Source: Congregibacter litoralis KT71 (GTDB lineage: Bacteria; Pseudomonadota; Gammaproteobacteria; Pseudomonadales; Halieaceae). Taken from it: DNA of 64,000 nucleotides. The stretch lies in contig NZ_CM002299.1 of the NCBI RefSeq assembly GCF_000153125.2, positions 3,174,928 to 3,238,927 on the forward strand, read 5' to 3'. The notes beneath the pieces are model-generated. The model was not told the origin of the DNA, made no database searches, and worked only from the letters and a program-made list of their open reading frames with translations. Shown here one piece after another: positions 17,026 through 26,136 of this stretch; the first letter of the stretch is position 1; every line of letters starts with the position of its first letter. The position numbers were made by a program, and so were the translations under genes.

Positions 17026-18069
17026 ATGGAATACAAAAAACTCGGTAACAGCGACATTGATGTCAGCCTCATCTGTCTGGGCACCATGACCTTTGGGGAG
17101 CAGAACAGCTACGACGAAGCCGCCCAGCAGATGGATTACGCCGTCAGCCAGGGCGTGAACTTTTTTGATGCTGCTGAGATGTACCCTGTACCTCCCCGCG
17201 CGGAAACTCAGGGCGAGACCGAGAGCATCATTGGCCGCTGGCTGGAAAACCGGGGTAAGCGCGACGATCTAGTCATCGCCACCAAAGTCGCGGGGAGAAG
17301 CCTGCCGGGCGGCGACTTCGACCATCTCCGCGACGGGCCGCGCCTGTCCCGGGAACACATTCATGCAGCCATGGACAGCTCACTGCAACGGCTAAAGACG
17401 GACTACGTGGATCTTTATCAGGTGCACTGGCCCGAGCGCATTACCAACTTCTTTGGCCAGTTGGGCTACCGTCATCGGGCTGATGATGGCATTGCCATCG
17501 AAGAAACGCTTTCCGCACTGGGAGAACTGGTCACTGCAGGCAAAGCGCGTACCGTCGGCATCTCCAACGAAACGCCCTGGGGCGTCATGGAGTACCTGCG
17601 GGTCTCCCGGGAAAAGAACCTGCCGCGGGTGCAGTCCATACAAAACCCCTACAGCCTTCTCAATCGGAGTTTTGAGGTCGGTCTCGCTGAAATGGCTATC
17701 CGCGAAAAGGTGGGGCTTCTGGCTTACTCGCCCCTTGCTTTTGGCATGCTGAGTGGCAAATACCGCGGAGGCGCCCGCCCCGCCGGTGCCCGGCTGACGC
17801 GTTTCGAGCGTTTCAGCCGCTACAGCAACGCGCAGTCCGAAGCCGCCACCGATGCCTACGTCGCTCTCGCGGAAAAAGCGGGTCTTGATCCCTCGCAAAT
17901 GGCGCTTGCCTTTGTCAACAGTCGAGAGTTTCTCAGCAGTAATATTATCGGCGCGACCACCATGGAACAGCTGCGTACAAACATTGCGAGCGTGGATCTC
18001 AAACTTGATAAGGAACTCCTTCGGGAACTCGAAGCCATCCATCAGGCTTACCCTATCCCCGCGCCCTAG
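17026..18069 (+). CDS. Aldo/keto reductase, Tas type
   Basis: 347 residues with the (beta/alpha)8 aldo-keto reductase fold. The motifs include DAAEMYPVPPRAETQG, carrying the catalytic Asp (D48) and Tyr (Y53), IATKVAG with the catalytic Lys, and LYQVHWPER with the His. The PVPPRAETQG stretch is typical of the Tas subgroup. NADPH binding is expected at the C-terminal part (SNIIGATTMEQLRTNI). The natural substrate is not known. The protein is cytosolic. It stands alone, 72 bases after fieF. Confidence 0.88.
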   Translation: MEYKKLGNSDIDVSLICLGTMTFGEQNSYDEAAQQMDYAVSQGVNFFDAAEMYPVPPRAETQGETESIIGRWLENRGKRDDLVIATKVAGRSLPGGDFDHLRDGPRLSREHIHAAMDSSLQRLKTDYVDLYQVHWPERITNFFGQLGYRHRADDGIAIEETLSALGELVTAGKARTVGISNETPWGVMEYLRVSREKNLPRVQSIQNPYSLLNRSFEVGLAEMAIREKVGLLAYSPLAFGMLSGKYRGGARPAGARLTRFERFSRYSNAQSEAATDAYVALAEKAGLDPSQMALAFVNSREFLSSNIIGATTMEQLRTNIASVDLKLDKELLRELEAIHQAYPIPAP

Positions 18070-18284
18070 GCGCCGTTGGCGATTGCACAGCTGGGAGCTT
18101 TGTTCTAGCTTTGACGCAGGGGAGCAGCGCCAGCGTCAGCAATTGGCAGAGCCCCGGGAACTGCAGATCTGTTTTCAAGAGCCGACGTTAACAACATCAG
18201 CATTCGCATGAGCAGTAACACCAGCGACAGACGCCTATCGACAAGGCGCCCTGGCGTCAGACAGGAAAGAACGGAGAAAAGAGT

Positions 18285-18701
18285 ATGGCAAAGTCCTTTG
18301 GCCTCGACAGCTTTCTGGTTCGGTGGCTGTTTGCCGTCGCGCTGGTGTTTGGCACCTACAATCCCACGGCCTTCTCTTACGTTGGGTGGCTGCGCTCGGA
18401 GAATTTTGCCTTCGGGCCCCTGCCGGCATTGGTGGGCGTCGCCCTGATTATCGCCTGGCTGGTTTATCTCCGGGCTACCTTCAACTCCCTTGGATGGCTG
18501 GGTATTGCCCTGGGGGCTGCGTTGTTTGGATGCATGATCTGGCTCTTTATCGACCTGGGACTGTTGAGCACCCAGTCCACGGGCGCCCTGACCTGGCTGG
18601 CCCTCTTGCTGGTTTCCCTACTGCTGGCGGCGGGGATGTCCTGGTCGCATATCCGACGGCGCCTCAGCGGCCAGCTCGACGTTGACGACGTGGAAGACTG
18701 A
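18285..18701 (+). CDS. DUF6524-type membrane protein
   Basis: 138 residues with four hydrophobic segments (about 10-28, 42-60, 66-86, 96-118) and a charged C-terminal tail (LDVDDVED). The start NPTAFSYVGWL and the overall layout fit the small proteobacterial family DUF6524, of unknown role. GGAGAAAAG precedes the ATG. Upstream is a 215-base stretch without a recognisable gene or terminator. Confidence 0.7.
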   Translation: MAKSFGLDSFLVRWLFAVALVFGTYNPTAFSYVGWLRSENFAFGPLPALVGVALIIAWLVYLRATFNSLGWLGIALGAALFGCMIWLFIDLGLLSTQSTGALTWLALLLVSLLLAAGMSWSHIRRRLSGQLDVDDVED

Positions 18702-18724
18702 ATCAGCAAAGCGATAAATCAGGC

Positions 18725-18754
18725 AAAAAAAAACCCGGAACCACAGGTTCCGGG
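18725..18754 (-). terminator. Intrinsic terminator of the small secreted-protein gene
   Basis: On the minus strand CCCGGAACC, loop TGT and GGTTCCGGG form a perfect 9-bp stem followed by nine T residues. It lies about 77 bases after the stop codon of the leftward gene ending at 18831. Confidence 0.9.
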
Positions 18755-18830
18755 ACAAGAGCGGACATGCCATGGGGATGCCCGCTGGGGTCGAAACACC
18801 AGCCGAGGCTGGCTTGATACTTAAGCAGGC

Positions 18831-19157
18831 TTACTTAGCGTAGCTGACCTTCTGCTCACCTTCAGGAGAGGTCAGAGCAACGCCGTCGCCGGTCGCGAGG
18901 CTGCTGGCGCCTTCACTGCTCACGGAACAGACAATCACCGTGTTCTCGCCGTTTTTGGGATTCACCATCAGGCGGAGGTGCGTCTCACCGGCACTGCGCT
19001 TGATGCTGCGCAGACGGGTGCGGGTGTTATCGCCGTAATAGGCATTGATGTCTGCCTTGCACTGCGCGAGGTTTTCACGGTCCTGTTTGGCGGCAAACGC
19101 TGACACGGCGCCGGTGGCAAGAATAATTCCGATGCTGGAAACGAGAATCTTCTTCAT
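18831..19157 (-). CDS. Small secreted protein of unknown function
   Basis: 108 residues with a clear signal peptide (MKKILVSS...AVSAFA, cleaved before AKQD). The mature part holds two cysteines (C33 in LAQCKADI, and one in TVIVCSVSS) that could form a disulfide, and a basic stretch RTRLRSIKRS. No domain was recognised. A strong AAGGAG lies 8 bases before the ATG, and the gene has its own promoter-like region and terminator, suggesting a monocistronic, well-expressed periplasmic or secreted protein. Confidence 0.8.
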   Translation of the reverse strand: MKKILVSSIGIILATGAVSAFAAKQDRENLAQCKADINAYYGDNTRTRLRSIKRSAGETHLRLMVNPKNGENTVIVCSVSSEGASSLATGDGVALTSPEGEQKVSYAK

Positions 19158-19187
19158 GGTGGAACTCCTTCATTGATGACGGAGATC

Positions 19188-19224
19188 ACTATAGTCGCTG
19201 CAAATATGAAGCGGAATATCCGCT
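19188..19224 (-). promoter_or_regulatory. Candidate promoter with palindrome over the -35 region
   Basis: On the minus strand TATAGT (19193-19188) lies about 30 bases before the ATG of the small secreted-protein gene. Seventeen bases upstream is a weak -35 (TTCCGC) that overlaps the palindrome AGCGGA-TAT-TCCGCT (19224-19210). The palindrome could be an operator or the end hairpin of the lysR-type gene. Confidence 0.4.
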
Positions 19225-19229
19225 ATTGA

Positions 19230-20150
19230 CTAGGCCTGCTGCAATTTTGCAACAGCGTCTTCGTCCCCACAACAGCTGTCGAAGTAGGGACGGAGCAGGG
19301 ACAGCTCTTCCGCCAGAATCTCACGCAAGATGCGCATGCGCGCCGAAAGACGCAGATCCTTATGCGTCAGAACCCACAGATCAAGATAGTGATGCACATC
19401 TTCTCCCGGCACCCTGACCACTTCCGGGTGGTCCCTGAACATCGCACAGGCGGCGAACATCATACCCATCTTGGCTCGCACGGCCTCTACCTGGAGAGTA
19501 ATAGCGGAGACGGCATGCCTGACCGGCAAGTGACCGTTTTTGCAGACTTTCTTCCAGGAATCATCGTAATTGTTACCGTGAAGACCGATCCAGTTAAGGT
19601 GACTGACATCCTCGGGGTTGTCGGGGTTGAGCAGATCCCGATGCACGTAGGCTGAAGCCGTCATCGCCGATATTTTGCGCCCGATGAGGTTGTCTGGCGG
19701 CGAGGTTCCCGTAAGAAACACGCGGATAGCGATATCCGCTTCGCGCCGCCCCAGGTCCAGAGCGTCGGCGCTACTGATCACCTCCAGATCAATACCCGGA
19801 TAATCACTGGCAAACTGGGCGAGCCTCGGCATCAAGACGTTAAATCCACTGGCAGGGGGGAGCGTCAGACGGATAGTCCCCTCTAACTCCTGATCGGTCC
19901 CGGTAACCTGTCGCTCCGCAGCGAGCATGAGCTCTTCCACATGCTCCGCGGTGGGCAGGAGGTTCTCTGCCGTCTGCGTCATACGGTAACCTTCAGGGGT
20001 TCGATCAAAGAGGCGCGAACCCAGATCCCGTTCAAAGTCATCAAGACGGCGAGTCACCGTAGAATTGCTCACACCCAGAAGCTGTGCCGCGCCCCGGGCT
20101 GAGCGTTTCCGCGACAGCGCCAGGAGAATTTTAAGATCATCCCAATCCAT
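19230..20150 (-). CDS. LysR-family transcriptional regulator
   Basis: 306 residues. The N-terminal winged helix-turn-helix is clear (residues about 3-60): LKILLALSRKRSARGAAQLLGVSNSTVTRRLDDFERDLGSRLFDRTPEGYRMT. The effector domain starts near residue 92 (GTIRLTLPPASGFNVLMPRL). It starts 5 bases after the stop of the DHH phosphoesterase gene, so the two are probably co-transcribed. This is unlike the usual divergent LysR layout, so its targets cannot be guessed from a neighbour. The effector is unknown. Confidence 0.92.
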   Translation of the reverse strand: MDWDDLKILLALSRKRSARGAAQLLGVSNSTVTRRLDDFERDLGSRLFDRTPEGYRMTQTAENLLPTAEHVEELMLAAERQVTGTDQELEGTIRLTLPPASGFNVLMPRLAQFASDYPGIDLEVISSADALDLGRREADIAIRVFLTGTSPPDNLIGRKISAMTASAYVHRDLLNPDNPEDVSHLNWIGLHGNNYDDSWKKVCKNGHLPVRHAVSAITLQVEAVRAKMGMMFAACAMFRDHPEVVRVPGEDVHHYLDLWVLTHKDLRLSARMRILREILAEELSLLRPYFDSCCGDEDAVAKLQQA

Positions 20151-20155
20151 GGTGC

Positions 20156-21118
20156 TCAGGGATAGGTCGCGGAAAAGGCGTCGATAAAGGCGCGCATTTG
20201 ATCATCGGGCAGCGCGTTGATGCCCGCCGCCGCAGCACGACCACCGCCGGTATCAAACTGACGACAGAGGGTATCCGCATCCCGTTTGTCCGCGAGCGGT
20301 GCGCGAACACTCACTAAAAAGCCTCCTTCGGGTTTGCGGGTGAACACGGCATGGGCGCGCTGGGGTGTTTGATTCGCCAGGGAGTTGCCGAAAACGCCAC
20401 TCACCCGCCGCGCCCAGGGCGCATCGGGTAACAGGTAGAGCGCCGCGGAATCACTCTCCCACTCCGGCGAGATCGCTGCCGCCTTACTCATATCACCCTC
20501 ATAACCCTGCTCCAGCTTGTCAAAACTGGCGCTCGCATCCTGAACAAACTGCCGGGGCTCCGCGTAGCCATGCATCAGCTGATAGAGCTCTGCGGGATGA
20601 AAGTGCAGATCTCCCAGCATCGCGCCATAGCCGTTGTAGTTCACGTAGGTGCCGAGGCGCTTGTAAAGATCCACGGTGTCAGTGTCCAGATCCAGGGTGC
20701 GGGCCACGGCCCTGGCACTGTCATCGAGATTATCGCCAAATGCCCCGACCACGGCCCAGTGCGCATAGGCACCGCGGAGATGTCCATTCACAAGGAGACT
20801 GGTGCATACATCGGGTGCCGGATTGATCAGGGTCTCAAGATTGGGGTGCCCGGGAATCTCTCCCGCGAAATGGTGATCGCAATAAAAAACGTGGGCACCT
20901 GCGGCGAGGAGCGCAACCAGAGGCTTACGGTTTTTATCGAGGGACACATCGAGCACCGTCACTCTGTCCACCGCCTCTGGATCCAGACCGTCCAACAGCT
21001 GAATGTCGCGCTTTACACCGGTAAGGAGCTCAGCGTCCAGAGGCATGGCCTGACGCAGCTGCAGCAGCGCACAGATACCGTCGGCATCGCCATTAAACAC
21101 ATCAAAATTTTTCTTCAT
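20156..21118 (-). CDS. DHH/DHHA1-family phosphoesterase-like protein
   Basis: 320 residues. Motif FNGDADGICALLQLR (residues 8-22) supplies the metal-binding aspartates; LDVSLDKN and YCDHHFAG (the DHH motif, near residue 80) follow. The C-terminal part has GGGRAAAAGINALPDDQM, which resembles the glycine-rich substrate-binding DHHA1 motif. Relatives cleave nanoRNA, pAp or cyclic dinucleotides, but this subgroup is distinct from RecJ and NrnA, and its substrate is unknown. It starts with ATG and is followed after 5 bases by the LysR gene. Confidence 0.8.
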   Translation of the reverse strand: MKKNFDVFNGDADGICALLQLRQAMPLDAELLTGVKRDIQLLDGLDPEAVDRVTVLDVSLDKNRKPLVALLAAGAHVFYCDHHFAGEIPGHPNLETLINPAPDVCTSLLVNGHLRGAYAHWAVVGAFGDNLDDSARAVARTLDLDTDTVDLYKRLGTYVNYNGYGAMLGDLHFHPAELYQLMHGYAEPRQFVQDASASFDKLEQGYEGDMSKAAAISPEWESDSAALYLLPDAPWARRVSGVFGNSLANQTPQRAHAVFTRKPEGGFLVSVRAPLADKRDADTLCRQFDTGGGRAAAAGINALPDDQMRAFIDAFSATYP

Positions 21119-21220
21119 GGGACCAGTATGCCGTGAGTGAGGCGGAGGGTCGAGACGGGTATGGCAGCGGACGAGCCCCGGCCCACAGGGGGTAAGCTGA
21201 CCACAAAAGTCGCCGCGGCT

Positions 21221-23257
21221 TTATACGTCGATCGCTGCCGCCTTGGGAAACAGCTTTTCGACGTTGGCGACTTCGCTGTCCGTGGGCAAGGCGCGACGCT
21301 TGCCTGCACGACCCTGCTTCACCCAGATATGATCGTGACGAATCTCGTGGTTGGCAAAACCGCTCACAGCCTCGCGAAGCACTTCAGTGATGCCCTGACA
21401 GTCCATGGCATCACAGCGCAGCATCAGCTCCTTGAGCGCTACCGCCACCTGACCGTGGGAGAGGCATTCCTCCTCGGCGCGCATAATCATGGGATGACCC
21501 GTGCCGCTGACGGAGGTACCCAGGAGCAGTTCCTCGTGGAGCTTCTCGCCGGGCCGCAGACCAATGAAATCGATATCCACGGCGTCATATTTATCCCGCC
21601 CGGTACCCACTTCATGGCCACTGAGACGAATCATCCGTTTGGCAAGATCAACGATGCGCACAGGCTCGCCCATATCGAGAACAAAGACATCGCCACCGGT
21701 TCCCATGGCGCTTGCCTGAAGCACCAGGTGAGCAGCCTCCTGAATACTCATGAAGTAGCGGGACACCTCGGGATGGGTCACCGTCACCGGTCCTCCCGCC
21801 TCGATCTGCTCCCGAAACAGCGGTACCACAGACCCGGAGGAGCCCAACACGTTGCCGAAGCGCACCATGCAGAATCGCGTGGCACTTTCTTCGCCGGCCA
21901 ACCCCTGGAGAATCAATTCCGCAAAGCGCTTGGATGCGCCCATGATATTGGTGGGTCGCACGGCTTTGTCCGTGGAAATCAATACAAAGGTCTCGACCTT
22001 TGCCAGACGTGCAGCCTCCGCCGCATGCCAGGTACCGAACACATTGTTGGCAACGCCCTCCGCCACATTGTGCTCCACCATGGGCACGTGCTTGTAAGCC
22101 GCCGCGTGGTACACGGTCTGCACCGCAAAGGTTTTGAAAATCATTTCCATGCGCCGCTGGTCCCGCACGGAGCCCAGGAGGCAGAAAATATCCACGGGTC
22201 GCTGCTGGCGAAGTAACAGTTCCTTAAGCTCCCGCTCGATGCGATAGAGCGCGTACTCCGAGTTATCCAGAAGCACAATCTGCTTGGGACCCGCTTCGAG
22301 AATCTGGCGACAAAGCTCGGCGCCAATGGATCCCCCCGCACCGGTCACCATGACCACCTTGCCGGTAATGCAGCGATCAATAAGCTCAGGGTGAGGAGGC
22401 ACGGGGTCGCGACCCAGAAGATCATCCAGGTCGATGTCCTGAATCTGACTGACCATGGCGGCGCCGCCGACCAGCTCATTAATCTTGGGCACCGTGCGCA
22501 CATGCACCGGCAGGCCCACGAGAGAGTTGATGATTTCCCGTCGCCGTTCAGCGGACGCCGAGGGTATTGCCAGCAGCACCTGGGTAATCGCGTGCTGCTC
22601 GATAAGACGTTCGAGATCCTTCGGCCAGGCAACCTGCAAGCCGTTGATGACCGCATGCTGGGCCCGGGGGTCGTCATCGACAAACGCGACCACGCGGTAT
22701 TGATCCCCGTGGTGCAAAGCGGTGAGCAGTTGACGTCCCGACTCACCCGCCCCATAAATAAGCACGTTTTTGCCACTGGAGCGCAGGCGCGCCTGATAGC
22801 CCGCCCGCACAATCAGACGCGAACCACCGATGGTGAACATCGCCATGGCCCAGTAAACGAAGGGCATGGAACGCGGGACATCCGCCTGGGTGAAAAATAT
22901 GGCCGCGCCCAGGGCCAGGGTGGAATAACTCACGGCCTGGATGATGGTCCAGATCGCCTGCTGCCCCATAAAACGGATAATGGCGCGGTACAGCCCCATG
23001 CGCAGAAACACTATCGCGCTCGCCAGCATTGTCAGCGCGGCGCAGAATAGCTCTACACTGCCGGGCGGCTGCGAAAAAGAGGCGAAGGGATAACCGAAGG
23101 CAACAACGAGGGACAGAGCCACGAAGCCCATATCCACGCCAAGCACCATGGCCTGCTTGACGTTGCGAGGCACTTCGACAATGCGGAGAGTCAACTGAAC
23201 GGCAACGTCCACCGCTGCGCGCACTCTCTCCACCAGGTTTTGGGCCGGTTTATTCAA
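21221..23257 (-). CDS. WbpM/FlaA1-type nucleotide-sugar 4,6-dehydratase, membrane-anchored
   Basis: 678 residues. Four N-terminal membrane segments (about 40-150), then a CoA-binding-like Rossmann domain (VLIYGAGESGRQLL), then an SDR domain with TGAGGSIGAELCR. The catalytic Tyr of ordinary SDRs is replaced by Met in the PTNIMGASKR motif, as in WbpM. These enzymes make UDP-4-keto-6-deoxy sugars for O-antigen or other surface glycans. The start is a TTG at 23257 with GGAG 12 bases upstream; the next Met would cut the first helix short. It is the last gene of the leftward polysaccharide group. Confidence 0.9.
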   Translation of the reverse strand: MNKPAQNLVERVRAAVDVAVQLTLRIVEVPRNVKQAMVLGVDMGFVALSLVVAFGYPFASFSQPPGSVELFCAALTMLASAIVFLRMGLYRAIIRFMGQQAIWTIIQAVSYSTLALGAAIFFTQADVPRSMPFVYWAMAMFTIGGSRLIVRAGYQARLRSSGKNVLIYGAGESGRQLLTALHHGDQYRVVAFVDDDPRAQHAVINGLQVAWPKDLERLIEQHAITQVLLAIPSASAERRREIINSLVGLPVHVRTVPKINELVGGAAMVSQIQDIDLDDLLGRDPVPPHPELIDRCITGKVVMVTGAGGSIGAELCRQILEAGPKQIVLLDNSEYALYRIERELKELLLRQQRPVDIFCLLGSVRDQRRMEMIFKTFAVQTVYHAAAYKHVPMVEHNVAEGVANNVFGTWHAAEAARLAKVETFVLISTDKAVRPTNIMGASKRFAELILQGLAGEESATRFCMVRFGNVLGSSGSVVPLFREQIEAGGPVTVTHPEVSRYFMSIQEAAHLVLQASAMGTGGDVFVLDMGEPVRIVDLAKRMIRLSGHEVGTGRDKYDAVDIDFIGLRPGEKLHEELLLGTSVSGTGHPMIMRAEEECLSHGQVAVALKELMLRCDAMDCQGITEVLREAVSGFANHEIRHDHIWVKQGRAGKRRALPTDSEVANVEKLFPKAAAIDV

Positions 23258-23365
23258 TCGTTTTTGTCACTCCGCGCTGGTTATGCGCATGTCGGCTTTT
23301 GTTTAAACGCTTAAAAACGCTTCTTTAAAAAACACTGTATTGGGTGCCGACTTAAGGACCGAAGC

Positions 23366-24346
23366 TTACTGTAAACGGCGCAATTTCGCTATGAGAAAGA
23401 GTTGCGGGAATAATCCCAGGACCAGTAACGTCCATTGAGGCCAGGAGCTGAACTCCGTCATCAGCGCCAGGGGCAATAACCAACATCCGTGAAGAAGTAG
23501 CAGCGCGCCATCAACCCGCGCATGGGAACCCCAGTGACGCGCCAGACGCTGATAGCAGTGACGGCTATGGGCCTGGGTCAGAGGCTCGCCGTGAAGCGCC
23601 CGCTCCACCAGCGTGATACCCGTATCCAGGAGAAAGGGGCTCATTAGCAGGAACCAGGCGACGGGGGAAAGATCGCCGCCCTGCCAGGTCCAAAGCCCCA
23701 GCCAGCCCATGAGAAATCCCGCACTCAGGCTGCCCGCATCCCCCATAAACAGTTTTGCCGGCGGCCAGTTAAAAAACAGAAATCCACCGTAGGCGCCGGC
23801 CACAATCACACAGAGCGTGACAAAGTCCTCCTCGGCACCCCCCGCTATACCGAGAACCGTCATGCCCCCGGCCACCAGCAGCGTTTGCAATGCCGCAAGG
23901 CCGTCGATGCCGTCCATAAAGTTGGTCAGGTTCAACAGCCAGGCAAAGGCGAGAATCAGCAGCGGCCATGACCATACCGGCATCGCCGAAGCATCACTAC
24001 AGGCCAGCACGGCGACAGCGGACAACAACAGAAACACCGGCATGCGCAAAGCGACGGGCAAGGCCCGTCGATCATCCCAGGCACCGATGAGGCAGAGAAG
24101 GATCAGGGCGCCGATCATCACGGCCACAGCAGGATCCGCTGCGATAGTCCCCGACAGCTGCGCAGCAATAAGGCTCAAAACAACCGCTGCAACAATGGCG
24201 AGACCACCGGAACTCGGCGTTACCACGGCGTGGGCACTGCGATGATTGGGCTCATCGATCAGTCGCCAGCGTCGTGCGAGAGGCAGGTAGGCCGCCGTTC
24301 CCAGGAGGCAGAGGAGCATGGCCATTAATCCGAGACTAAGGGGCAT
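23366..24346 (-). CDS. Initiating glycosyltransferase, WecA/WbpL type
   Basis: 326 residues from the ATG at 24346 (a TTG at 24373 is less likely). About ten membrane segments. The catalytic motifs are clear: NFMDGIDGLAALQ and MGDAGSLSAGFLMG, both typical of polyprenyl-phosphate N-acetylaminosugar-1-phosphate transferases, plus a basic cytosolic loop with HSRHCYQRLARHWG. It transfers a sugar phosphate from UDP-sugar to undecaprenyl phosphate, starting a surface-polysaccharide unit. Its start overlaps the end of the upstream epimerase gene by 11 bases, so the pair is translationally coupled. Confidence 0.9.
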   Translation of the reverse strand: MPLSLGLMAMLLCLLGTAAYLPLARRWRLIDEPNHRSAHAVVTPSSGGLAIVAAVVLSLIAAQLSGTIAADPAVAVMIGALILLCLIGAWDDRRALPVALRMPVFLLLSAVAVLACSDASAMPVWSWPLLILAFAWLLNLTNFMDGIDGLAALQTLLVAGGMTVLGIAGGAEEDFVTLCVIVAGAYGGFLFFNWPPAKLFMGDAGSLSAGFLMGWLGLWTWQGGDLSPVAWFLLMSPFLLDTGITLVERALHGEPLTQAHSRHCYQRLARHWGSHARVDGALLLLHGCWLLPLALMTEFSSWPQWTLLVLGLFPQLFLIAKLRRLQ

Positions 24347-25271
24347 CAATGGAGACCCCCAGACTGGATTCAAAATTCAGTCGAGGATGAAACCCCAGGG
24401 CATCAAGCCCCGACGACGGGTAGCACTCGTCCCCGGTCATGCGCGCCCAGGTAGATCCCCGAGACTCTCCCCGTATGCCATCGAGCAGCGCACAGGCGGC
24501 TTTCCAGAAGAGGGCCGGCGGCGACGGACACCAGGGCTGAGTCTGGCCCGCCGCGCAGAGTGCCTTGTGCAGTCTCCGGGTACTGTAGCGCTCGCCATCA
24601 GTCACCGTGACCCGGGTCTGCTCCCTGAGCGGCGCGTTCTTCAGGTGCGTTAATAATGCCAGCAGATCAGCCAGAGCAATCATACTCCGCTCCCCGCCGG
24701 GAGGCGGCGCGGGCAGGTGAAGACGGGTCCAGCGACGCAGCCAGCGCAGATGCCCCGGAGCATCCTCGCTGTACACCAGCGCGGGCCGCACAATAATCAG
24801 TTCTGTGTCCGCACCCTGACAGCGGGCTTCCAGACCGGCTTCGGCCAGCGCCTTGGATTGAGCATAGGGGTTACGGGACTCCGCGAGAGGCAGGAGTTCG
24901 CCCTCGCTATCGCGCTCGGCCGCCCCAGCTTTGACGCTGCTGATAAACACAAAACGCCTCACGCCTGCGGAGAGGGCTTTGTTTGCCAGCGCCAGCGTGG
25001 CATCCACATTGACGGCCTGATAATGACCCACATCGCCCTGCTGGTGAGCGATGCCCGCGAGGTGGAAAAGAACATCCACCCCCTCCAGCGGCAGATCCCA
25101 ATCCCCGGCACCGAAGTCACATTGGTAATGCGTACCGGACGCCAAAAAAAGCGGCGGGGAGCCGGGGCGGGTTTGCGCGCTCACGGAGCACCCACTCTCG
25201 AAGAGGGCCGACAGCAGTCCCCGCCCTATGTATCCGTTAGCTCCTGTCACCAGGCAATGCACGCCCTGCAC
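24336..25271 (-). CDS. NAD-dependent epimerase/dehydratase, WbpV type
   Basis: 311 residues, extended SDR. N-terminal TGANGYIGRGLL for NAD(P), then LFHLAGIAHQ, catalytic SSVKAG, and NPYAQSKALAE with the YxxxK pair. The substrate region (RPALVYSEDAPGHLRWLRR) is typical of UDP-sugar 4-epimerases and of WbpV/WbpK/RmlD-like enzymes in O-antigen loci. The sugar is not certain. The ATG at 25271 follows a region with no terminator on this side; the comEA terminator lies upstream at 25327-25348. It overlaps the WbpL-like gene. Confidence 0.85.
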   Translation of the reverse strand: MQGVHCLVTGANGYIGRGLLSALFESGCSVSAQTRPGSPPLFLASGTHYQCDFGAGDWDLPLEGVDVLFHLAGIAHQQGDVGHYQAVNVDATLALANKALSAGVRRFVFISSVKAGAAERDSEGELLPLAESRNPYAQSKALAEAGLEARCQGADTELIIVRPALVYSEDAPGHLRWLRRWTRLHLPAPPPGGERSMIALADLLALLTHLKNAPLREQTRVTVTDGERYSTRRLHKALCAAGQTQPWCPSPPALFWKAACALLDGIRGESRGSTWARMTGDECYPSSGLDALGFHPRLNFESSLGVSIDAP

Positions 25272-25326
25272 TCTCCATCAACCCCAGCGAAACGCTGCGG
25301 CCGAATGGTGCGCGTATGGCGCCAGG

Positions 25327-25348
25327 AAATAAAGGGGGCAGTGCCCCC
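25327..25348 (-). terminator. Intrinsic terminator after comEA
   Basis: On the minus strand GGGGGC, loop ACT and GCCCCC are followed by TTTATTT. It lies 17 bases after the comEA stop and separates that gene from the polysaccharide genes. Confidence 0.75.
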
Positions 25349-25364
25349 AAGACTTTACCGCCGC

Positions 25365-25856
25365 CTACTGAAGTCGGAGCCGTTGCCGGTTACGTTCCAC
25401 CGTCGCCGCACCGATTCCTGTGACTTCCGAGAGCTCGTCGATAGATTCAAAGGGACCGAACTCTTCCCGGTAGCGCACAATGGCTTCTGCTTTGCTGCCA
25501 CCGATGCCCGTAAGCCCCTCTGCCAGTTCCAGGGCCGTAGCACTGTTGATATTGACCACAGCGCTCTGCTCCTCAAGCTTTTGTTCTACGACTACCGCCT
25601 CGGCGACACGCATTGCCTCTCCTTGGACCTGCACCTGCGCCTGCGCCGGCGCTACCGGCAGGCAGAGCTGGGCTGCAAAGGCGGCCACCGCCAACAAAGG
25701 CAGACTCCGGCTACGCCCCGGACAGCGTTTAAAAGGCCCCTGGCCATTGTTGAAACCGATTGCGGTGGTGCTTATCGCACGGTCTTGGGCTCTTTCCTGA
25801 GCTCTTTCCGGCAAAACGGCGAAGAATGGTAAACGATGGGTATGTGTCTCTTTCAC
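25365..25856 (-). CDS. ComEA-like helix-hairpin-helix protein
   Basis: 163 residues. The start is a GTG at 25856 with a near-perfect AAGGAGGT 6 bases upstream. A long polar N-terminal part (about 48 residues) precedes a hydrophobic stretch (LPLLAVAAFAAQLCLPVAPAQA), which looks like a signal or anchor. The C-terminal domain (residues about 98-160) has two HhH motifs: NINSATALELAEGLTGIGGSKAEAIVRYRE and IDELSEVTGIGAATVERNRQRL. This is the ComEA-type DNA-binding domain found in competence proteins; a DNA-uptake role is inference. A ComEA-like gene also sits next to wbpM in P. aeruginosa. Confidence 0.85.
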   Translation of the reverse strand: MKETHTHRLPFFAVLPERAQERAQDRAISTTAIGFNNGQGPFKRCPGRSRSLPLLAVAAFAAQLCLPVAPAQAQVQVQGEAMRVAEAVVVEQKLEEQSAVVNINSATALELAEGLTGIGGSKAEAIVRYREEFGPFESIDELSEVTGIGAATVERNRQRLRLQ

Positions 25857-26136
25857 GGTGTGACCTCCTTGTCATCGCGTGATTTATGGGAATGTGACCT
25901 CATGGAGTCGCAGCGCAAACGTCCGCGCCAGACCAGCCCCTGGGGCCACCGCAAAAAGAGTAGCAGCGATTCACCGCACCGCGGCTGGACTGACCGCATC
26001 GGGCTGAACTTCACCTTACAAAAGACATTTGGTCCAAGAAGCGACCCGGGCAAACTGCACTATGGATCAGCATAGGACTGCTCCGGGGCCATAGGTGGGA
26101 GCAAGGCGCTGTGTGGCCGGGCTCCACCCCGGGACG

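Noticed and set aside
25836..26075. Rightward 79-codon frame opposite comEA
   Set aside because: It overlaps the strong comEA ribosome site, has no good start signal, and the protein is low-complexity with no recognisable domain.
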